From RI-153 sp041391225 (GTDB taxonomy: Bacteria; Chloroflexota; Anaerolineae; Caldilineales; Caldilineaceae): a stretch of 64,000 nt of DNA. Positions within the stretch are counted from its first letter, which is position 1. The number at the start of each line of letters is the position of its first letter. The notes beneath the pieces are model-generated. The model made no database searches. It had not been told where the DNA came from and saw only the letters and a program-made list of their open reading frames with translations. Positions 60,979 to 64,000 of this stretch are shown in pieces. The stretch spans positions 62,001 through 126,000 of the forward strand of contig JAWKOL010000008.1 of NCBI GenBank assembly GCA_041391225.1. The letters are read 5' to 3'. Position numbers and translations under genes: made by a program.

Positions 60979-61074
60979 TCTGCACTCCAGTCGTATAGAA
61001 GAAATTGAAATAATCAAAATTGATTATATGGATGCCGGACTTTTCCGTCAACTTTGCCGCGATGCCATCACGAA

Positions 61075-61148
61075 ATAGAACGCGGATCGAGCGGATTTCA
61101 GCAGATTCCCATGCCGGATCCGCATGATCCGCCAAATCCGCGTTCTAT
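61075..61148. repeat. long inverted repeat, GAACGCGGAT/GCGGATT family, copy 3
   Basis: ATAGAACGCGGATCGAGCGG on the left pairs with the right arm ending CCGCCAAATCCGCGTTCTAT. Lies in the 405-base divergent gap between the MFS and SDR genes; the rest of that gap shows no gene. Confidence 0.8.
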
Positions 61149-61383
61149 CATCATCCCCATCATCTCGTTCAACATGTCGTCGGTTGTCCGTAGTCCGCTG
61201 TCGCCGTCCGTTGTCCTCTTAAACGCTTCCCAAATCCCCACAAAATGGATCTTTCTCCCCTTGTCTGCTACACTGGACATCGCTCTGGCCCTGACGATTG
61301 CATGAACGCCGCTCGCAACGGCCTGCACAGGGTCACGTATCCGACGAACAACCTGACTCGAATCCACGCCTCCGATCTCATTC

Positions 61384-62196
61384 ATGACAAAGTCAAGCCT
61401 TGCTCGAAAACTCCAAGGCCAGGTGGCGATCATCACCGGCGGTGGCCGCGGCATTGGCGCGGCGACGGCTGCGCTCTTGGCGCAAGCCGGGGCTGCGGTG
61501 GTGGTCACTGCGCGTAGTGAAGATGAAGTCGAATCGGTGGCCGCTGAGATCCGGCGCACTGGCGGCAAGGCCCTGGCTGTCACCGCCGACGTGAGCGACG
61601 TGGAGCAGGTGGAGGAAGTTGTCGAGACCGCGCTCACCGAGTTCGACCGCATCGACATCCTCGTGAACAACGCCGGCATCATCTGGCCTGTGGACGAGGC
61701 CGCCTACGCCGACCCCGACGAGTGGGCCTACAACATTCACGTCAACCTGGTCGGTCCTTATTTGACGGCGCGCAACGTACTGCCCGTGATGATTGAGCAG
61801 GGCTATGGCCGTATTTTGAACATTACCAACGGCGCGGCCAATCACGTCGTCCCCGGTTGGAGCGCCTACTGTACCGCTAAAGCCGGCCTTAACATGATGA
61901 CACAGGCACTGGCCACCGAACTGGCCGAAAGCGGCGTCAAGATCAATGCGCTCAGCCCTGGCATGGTGGACACGGAAATGCAGGCGGACATTCGCAGTGT
62001 GGACGCCGAGGAGATCGGCCTCGATTTCCAGCATTTTCACCAGGCATTTCAAGCAGGACAACTGCGCCGCCCTGAAGCCGTGGCTCGTATGATCTACTGG
62101 ATCGTCGGCCCATGGGGACGCAGCGCCAACGGCCAGATCTTCGAGGCGAGCGACAGCGCCTGGACATCGCAGATCGAGCACGATATTCCACTGTAA
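61384..62196 (+). CDS. SDR family oxidoreductase
   Basis: 270 residues. Classical short-chain dehydrogenase: cofactor loop 'IITGGGRGIGAATA' (TGGGxGIG), 'ADVSD', 'LVNNAGI', catalytic Ser in 'ILNITNGAANHVV' region and the Y-x-x-x-K pair in 'WSAYCTAKAGL', then 'INALSPGMVDTEM'. The 'TAR' after the second strand favours NADP(H). The catalytic Ser position shows 'NITNG' where 'NISS' is usual, so the Ser could be replaced; worth modelling. Substrate unknown. 50 bases upstream of icd. Confidence 0.9.
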   Translation: MTKSSLARKLQGQVAIITGGGRGIGAATAALLAQAGAAVVVTARSEDEVESVAAEIRRTGGKALAVTADVSDVEQVEEVVETALTEFDRIDILVNNAGIIWPVDEAAYADPDEWAYNIHVNLVGPYLTARNVLPVMIEQGYGRILNITNGAANHVVPGWSAYCTAKAGLNMMTQALATELAESGVKINALSPGMVDTEMQADIRSVDAEEIGLDFQHFHQAFQAGQLRRPEAVARMIYWIVGPWGRSANGQIFEASDSAWTSQIEHDIPL

Positions 62197-62246
62197 TCAG
62201 TGACAGCCCCCACGGGCGTTCAGCAAACAAAACGGAGAAATACCAC

Positions 62247-63497
<1,251 letters not shown>

Positions 63498-63541
63498 ATT
63501 TCGATGGGGAGACTGGCTTGTACGCCAGTCTCTTCGATCAA

Positions 63542-63657
63542 GGTGATTGGTGATTGGGTCTTGATTGATGTGAGTGAATTGTGCATCCAAGTCTTCAACG
63601 AAGACATCGATTGTCCAATCGCTAACTAATCGACAAGCCTAATCACCAATCACCACC
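63542..63657. repeat. inverted repeat, GATTGGTGATT family, after icd
   Basis: GGTGATTGGTGATTGGG (63543) is answered by CCTAATCACCAATCACC (to 63655); between them CCAAGTCTTC/GAAGACATCG shows an inner partial pair. It can act as icd terminator. Confidence 0.7.
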
Positions 63658-63771
63658 TAGCTTCCCCATTTGGCTGCCGGTGAACGAATGTGCTAGAGTA
63701 GCTTGGTGGTTCCTTGTTGCGCGGTGACCAGTGTGGCTTGCCGATAGCGAGTGGAAGGGTTCCTGGAACGC

Positions 63772-64000
63772 GTGTCTTCTCGTCTTCAGGTGAATGGCAA
63801 ACCGATAGCAGACGCGCCGGTTTTGGATCGTCGATCCCAGCCGGTGAATGCTACTTTGCGCCCGCCGATCCCACTGCGCGGCGGCTACCACCCCAATTTG
63901 CTGGGTGAAGGCACGGTCACCTTTGTGTTGCGTGCGCCCTTCAAGCCATTCGTGAGCCTGGTGGGCGACTTCAACGGCTGGAACAGCCGTGCCAATATCA
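63772..64000 (+). CDS. glycoside hydrolase (GH13-type) with N-terminal CBM48-like domain, N-terminal part
   Basis: The frame runs off the right edge. From GTG 63772 (GTG 63751 is also possible) it reads VSSRLQVNGKPIADAPVL..., then 'YHPNLLGEGTVTFVLRAPFKPFVSLVGDFNGWN', the first strands of a CBM48/E-set domain in which 'V.LVGDFNGW' is the family signature. Such domains precede catalytic alpha-amylase, pullulanase or branching-enzyme barrels that act on alpha-glucans. Only about 76 residues are visible, so the enzyme type is unknown. Confidence 0.7.
   Translation, partial: MSSRLQVNGKPIADAPVLDRRSQPVNATLRPPIPLRGGYHPNLLGEGTVTFVLRAPFKPFVSLVGDFNGWNSRANI

Overview
The window reads as a piece of a high-GC genome of the phylum Chloroflexota, most likely an Anaerolineae or Caldilineae relative. 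This rests on style and gene content, not a phylogeny: dense high-GC coding, an archaeal-type aspartyl/asparaginyl-tRNA synthetase behind a T-box, a short protein of a type I associate with Chloroflexota, SH3/TolB lipoprotein-like proteins, a CUAEP-tail radical SAM protein and palindromes in many intergenic gaps. There is no tRNA, rRNA or CRISPR array that I can see. Layout, left to right. 0-3 kb: end of a VOC protein, an AraC/GyrI-like regulator, a small protein, and molybdate transporter genes modB and modA (no modC here). 3-9.2 kb: a frameshifted GH25 lysozyme-like protein, a Dps ferritin-like protein, a GPH-type sugar/cation symporter, and an Asn-type T-box leader driving an AspRS2-like synthetase. 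9-15.5 kb: a NarL-type histidine kinase/response regulator pair, a CPBP protease, an orphan receiver, a TMEM175-like channel and a membrane protein. 15.8-25.5 kb: a broken lipoprotein, a DUF2568-like protein, and a peptide/oligosaccharide ABC importer headed by a LacI-type repressor with its own operator. 25.8-27.3 kb: an Ldh2-type dehydrogenase and a SPOUT RNA methyltransferase. 27.5-36 kb: a MacB-like export locus with three adaptor proteins, an SH3/TolB protein, the ATPase and a frameshifted permease. 36-44 kb: a broken Ca/Na antiporter, miaB, an IS4-like insertion sequence, pncB, and a radical SAM gene ending in a UGA-containing CUAEP tail. 44-50 kb: ligA, an SH3 membrane protein, polX and an M23 peptidase. 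50.5-56.1 kb: a cluster of secreted proteins that looks lower in GC, heavily frameshifted (lipoprotein, M4 protease, a protein with three near-identical discoidin repeats). 56-64 kb: a MITE, an aldehyde dehydrogenase, a small membrane protein, a PadR regulator with an MFS efflux pump, an SDR enzyme, icd and the start of a CBM48-type glycoside hydrolase. Two things run through the whole window. First, about a third of the genes carry single-base indels, including core genes such as polX and pncB. Several fall in homopolymer runs, so consensus sequence error is the simplest explanation; I list such genes as frameshifted rather than truly dead. Second, many intergenic gaps hold long, often nested inverted repeats built from short monotonous motifs (GCGGATT, GATTGGTGATT, GGGGACTGGGG, GGACACGGAT, GATGATGG), plus smaller hairpin families. 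The most notable biological signal is the putative selenocysteine tail of the radical SAM protein at 42307-43754, with a small SECIS-like hairpin just after the UGA.
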